This document shows positions 61,885-64,000 of a stretch of DNA of 64,000 nt, in pieces. A model generated the notes under the pieces. That model was not told where the DNA came from. It worked only from the letters and a program-made list of their open reading frames with translations, and ran no database searches. Position 1 is the stretch's first letter; the number at the start of each line of letters is the position of its first letter. Source of the stretch: JBDWFY01 sp039976075 (GTDB taxonomy: Bacteria > Pseudomonadota > Alphaproteobacteria > Rhizobiales > Stappiaceae); NCBI GenBank assembly GCA_039976075.1, contig JBDWFY010000011.1, forward strand, positions 248,001 through 312,000. Reading direction: 5' to 3'. The translations under genes and the position numbers were made by a program.

Positions 61885-62049
61885 TCAGCCGGACGTTGCG
61901 ATGATATGGCTTAGGTGTACCCTAAGAAAAAACGTCCCAATCGCAATACAGACAAAAACGCCGCCAAATACATAAGACACAGTGGATTCTTTGAAATATC
62001 CCCGAGCAACCAGTGCCCCGCCAACACCTAATAAAATACCGGTTGCCAT
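61885..62049 (-). CDS. 54-residue small membrane protein
   Basis: A short frame on the minus strand opens with ATG at 62047-62049, with AGGAG seven bases before it, and ends with TGA at 61885-61887. It encodes 54 residues with two hydrophobic segments (MATGILLGVGGALVARGYF and VSYVFGGVFVCIAIGTFFL), which suggests a two-pass inner-membrane protein. The strong ribosome site and typical composition support a real gene. No homologue is recognised. Confidence 0.6.
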   Translation of the reverse strand: MATGILLGVGGALVARGYFKESTVSYVFGGVFVCIAIGTFFLRVHLSHIIATSG

Positions 62050-62197
62050 TACATTACTCCTGAGGTTTGTAAAATCAATACCGCACTCATAGAGTGTGGA
62101 TGTTTATGATCTCTGTAAGAAGTTGGTTTAAGAATTCTGAACACCTCCTGACCTAGGATACCGTAGTTTGGACTGCCGCCAGTGCGGGCTAGCGGAA

Positions 62198-62229
62198 GAA
62201 GGCAATCAAAGAAGGCAATCAAAGAAGGC
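62198..62229. repeat. 13-bp tandem repeat
   Basis: The unit GAAGGCAATCAAA is present twice in direct tandem (62198-62210, 62211-62223) and partly a third time (62224-62229). The period of 13 is not a multiple of three, which argues against coding here. Confidence 0.7.
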
Positions 62230-62354
62230 TCGCAGATAATTGTCTCTTCCTCGCAATGACAGCCGTTTTCAAACGATTCCGTGTCGCATGAATGTTTCGG
62301 TACAACATCGAGCCGAGCGGGCATGATCTGCAGTTCAGCTAGCTCGATGGAGGT

Positions 62355-62372
62355 GGCAAATGTACATTTGCC
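62355..62372. promoter_or_regulatory. 18-bp perfect palindrome
   Basis: GGCAAATGTACATTTGCC is fully self-complementary, with further partial symmetry outside (GGT and ATCC flanks). It lies about 280 bases before the start of the orphan membrane protein. It is the size and form of an operator for a dimeric regulator, but the binder is unknown. Confidence 0.5.
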
Positions 62373-62650
62373 ATCCCCCTACGAAAATCGATAGCTTGGC
62401 AGACCCCTGCGACGCCTTATGGTTCGCACTCTTCGTTCCCTTGGTAAAAATCCCAGTTATGATACGGATAGAGTCGCGTTTAGCAGTGGTGGTGCGAAGG
62501 GAAGTGGAGCGGGCATTCTGTGCATCTTTACAAGGTTGAAGGGCCTTATTTAAAGGGACGCCAGGAAATCGCAGCTTAAGGCAGTTTAGCGCGATCGGAG
62601 TATCGTGAATCTGCACTAAGCCCGCCGACGCAGCAAATAGGGGACCGGGA

Positions 62651-63634
62651 ATGGGATGGGATTTCAACCTCAATAGCGCCATGGCGGCGATGGTCAAGAC
62701 GGCGCCGTTTATTGTGCTCCGGATGCTGGTCTATTTCGGCATCGCCTTGCTGTATGTCTTTGCCGTTGGAACCGGGGGTGCGATCGGCTATGGGTTCACT
62801 TCCTTCAGTGGTGGTGAAGGGTCTGGCAGTCTTTATGGCGGGATTATTGGCTTTGCCGGCGCATCGGGCATTCTTTACTGGATCCGGGAATATATTCTTT
62901 ACATCGTCAAGGCCGGCCACATTGCCGTTTTGACCCGATATTATGACGGACAGGATTTTCCAGGCGGGCAGGGGCAGGTTTCCTATGCGAGTGATGTCGT
63001 CAAGGAACGGTTTGCCGAGGCCTCAACGCTGTTTGCGCTCGACCAACTGATCAAGGGTGTCGTGAAGTTTATTACCGGCACGCTCAGCACTGTGGCTGCT
63101 TTCCTGCCCATACCCGGTCTGCAGCATCTTGTCGGCATCGCCAACGGTGTGATCCGCATGTCGCTGACCTATGTGGATGAACTGATTCTGGCGCACAATA
63201 TTCGTATCGGGTCGACAAATCCGTGGGAAACAAGCTGCGATGCGCTGGTGCTTTATGCGCAAAATATCCGCACGATGATCCGCAACGCCGTGTGGTTAAG
63301 CTTGATGATGTGGGCGCTAACGCTGGTGATCTTCATTGTGCTTCTGGGGCCGGTCTTTGCCATCATGGCGATTTTTCCCGGCAATATCGGCTTTGTCGCC
63401 TTCATCATCACGTTCATTTTCGCCTGGGCCTTCAAGGCGGCACTGATCGAACCGATTGCGATCTTTGCGCTGATGCAGGTCTATTTCAAGACCATCGAAG
63501 GGCAGGTGCCGGACGAAGAATGGCGGGCAAAGCTCGAAGGCGCATCGAAGAAATTCCGTGAAATGAAAGACAAGGCGATGGCCTATGTGCCGGGTCACAA
63601 CGATGCTGGCGGGGAGGCGCGCGGAAGCGGGTAG
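62651..63634 (+). CDS. multi-pass membrane protein of unknown function
   Basis: This is a 327-residue protein with four or five hydrophobic segments (around residues 22-45, 60-85, 208-232 and 240-275). In the middle is a soluble part (residues 90-200, SYASDVVKERFAEASTLFALDQL). The Lys/Glu-rich C-terminus (LEGASKKFREMKDKAMAY) should be cytoplasmic. I do not recognise the family. The start ATG at 62651 follows GGGACCGGGA. It is transcribed toward the ndh-like gene, 108 bases before it. Confidence 0.7.
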   Translation: MGWDFNLNSAMAAMVKTAPFIVLRMLVYFGIALLYVFAVGTGGAIGYGFTSFSGGEGSGSLYGGIIGFAGASGILYWIREYILYIVKAGHIAVLTRYYDGQDFPGGQGQVSYASDVVKERFAEASTLFALDQLIKGVVKFITGTLSTVAAFLPIPGLQHLVGIANGVIRMSLTYVDELILAHNIRIGSTNPWETSCDALVLYAQNIRTMIRNAVWLSLMMWALTLVIFIVLLGPVFAIMAIFPGNIGFVAFIITFIFAWAFKAALIEPIAIFALMQVYFKTIEGQVPDEEWRAKLEGASKKFREMKDKAMAYVPGHNDAGGEARGSG

Positions 63635-63742
63635 ACTGTATCGGTCTCAGACGATAAGTGAATTTCGTGTTGGCTTTTCTTTACCGGCGACTAAATAGTC
63701 GGGATGCAACCAGCAGCGGGATTTGAGCAGGTGTCCAGCCAA

Positions 63743-64000
63743 ATGAATAGTCAGCGCGATGAGCGCCACCATGTCGTTGTCGTCGGTGGCGGATTTGGTG
63801 GCCTGCAGTGCATCAAATCCCTCAAGTCAGCCGATGTGCGGATCACGTTGATCGATCAGCGCAATCATCATCTGTTTCAGCCACTGCTTTACCAGGCCGC
63901 CACTACCATTCTTGCCCCTTCTGAAATCGCCTGGCCGCTGCGGCATGTGTTTCGGGATCGGCCGGATGTTACCACCTTGATGGCAGAGGTGACGGGCGTA
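63743..64000 (+). CDS. ndh: type II NADH dehydrogenase, N-terminal part (truncated by the window)
   Basis: The visible 86 residues have the FAD-binding motif VVVVGGGFGGLQC, then DQRNHHLFQPLLYQAATTILAPSEIA, which is diagnostic of single-subunit NADH:quinone oxidoreductases (Ndh). It would pass electrons from NADH to quinone without pumping protons. The ATG at 63743 is used; an in-frame ATG at 63704 would add 13 residues. The gene runs off the right edge. Confidence 0.85.
   Translation, partial: MNSQRDERHHVVVVGGGFGGLQCIKSLKSADVRITLIDQRNHHLFQPLLYQAATTILAPSEIAWPLRHVFRDRPDVTTLMAEVTGV

Larger units (their letters stand above)
62050..62650. other. 601-base region without a supported gene
   Basis: Open frames on the minus strand (62049-62324, 62335-62697) are not convincing: they lack domain patterns and overlap either the small membrane protein or the next gene. 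The region holds an 18-bp palindrome and a 13-bp tandem repeat, given separately, plus the promoter for the following membrane protein. Confidence 0.45.

Noticed and set aside
62049..62324. 91-codon minus-strand frame
   Set aside because: It includes the 13-bp tandem repeat, overlaps the leader of the better-supported 54-residue frame and has no domain pattern.
62335..62697. 120-codon minus-strand frame
   Set aside because: It overlaps the start of a convincing plus-strand membrane protein gene and contains the 18-bp palindrome; composition is not gene-like.

Overview
The window is a stretch of bacterial chromosome of mixed accessory character. It most likely comes from an alphaproteobacterium, probably marine and probably Hyphomicrobiales (Rhizobiales) or a close relative. 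This is inferred from three things: several TRAP-type transporters, a sitABCD metal transporter preceded by Mur/Fur-like boxes, and an intergenic palindromic element at 58777-58923 that resembles the short interspersed repeats of Rhizobiales. I see no rRNA, tRNA, CRISPR array, phage or complete insertion sequence.

Layout. 1-2974: a poorly characterised island with the end of a membrane protein, a multi-pass membrane protein, three tandem paralogues sharing an unusual N-terminal motif (GARWGDDP), and a small two-CxxC protein on the other strand. 3335-6584: katG and the divergent redox regulator oxyR. 6612-7448: an outer-membrane-barrel-like protein. 7630-19266 (minus strand): an arylsulfatase with its own terminator, then a PafA-type phosphatase followed by a tightly packed run moxR, DUF58, DUF4381, batA, batB/TPR, batD and an octaheme cytochrome c. 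Five of its junctions are 4-base stop/start overlaps. 19628-25307: a TAXI-type TRAP transporter with a D-amino-acid-dehydrogenase-like flavoenzyme and a divergent LysR regulator. 25493-31000: small exported proteins, a YdjM-like membrane protein, a tentative DUF4304-like protein, an M50 membrane protease and an apparently frameshifted MltR-like gene. 31178-35111: sitABCD with paired 17-bp operators. 35274-37168: two AT-rich exported proteins of unknown function.

37440-39720: a serine-hydroxymethyltransferase-like PLP enzyme and a divergent GcvA-like LysR. 39945: an exported SH3-like protein. 40382-46475: a TRAP DctPQM operon whose last gene resembles the large subunit of N,N-dimethylformamidase, with a divergent LysR; together they suggest uptake and hydrolysis of an amide. 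46675-55402: single genes (serine hydrolase, GNAT, POT peptide transporter, Tat-exported multicopper oxidase, CPBP protease), an ArsR/AHSA1 pair, a solo ClpP paralogue, and an alpha/beta hydrolase that has lost its nucleophilic serine. 55577-61318: a GntR regulator divergent from an ABC uptake operon of the PotABCD type ending in an Asp/Glu/hydantoin racemase. 61491-64000: small proteins, an orphan membrane protein and the start of a type II NADH dehydrogenase.

A recurring design is a substrate transporter, a catabolic enzyme and a divergently transcribed regulator with a dyad operator between them. It occurs at 19628-25307, 40382-46475 and 55577-61318. The strongest candidates for less-described biology are the three-paralogue array (673-2448), the MoxR/Bat/octaheme/PafA operon with a degenerate VWA metal site in its BatB (7630-17586), and the dimethylformamidase-like/TRAP locus (40382-45446).
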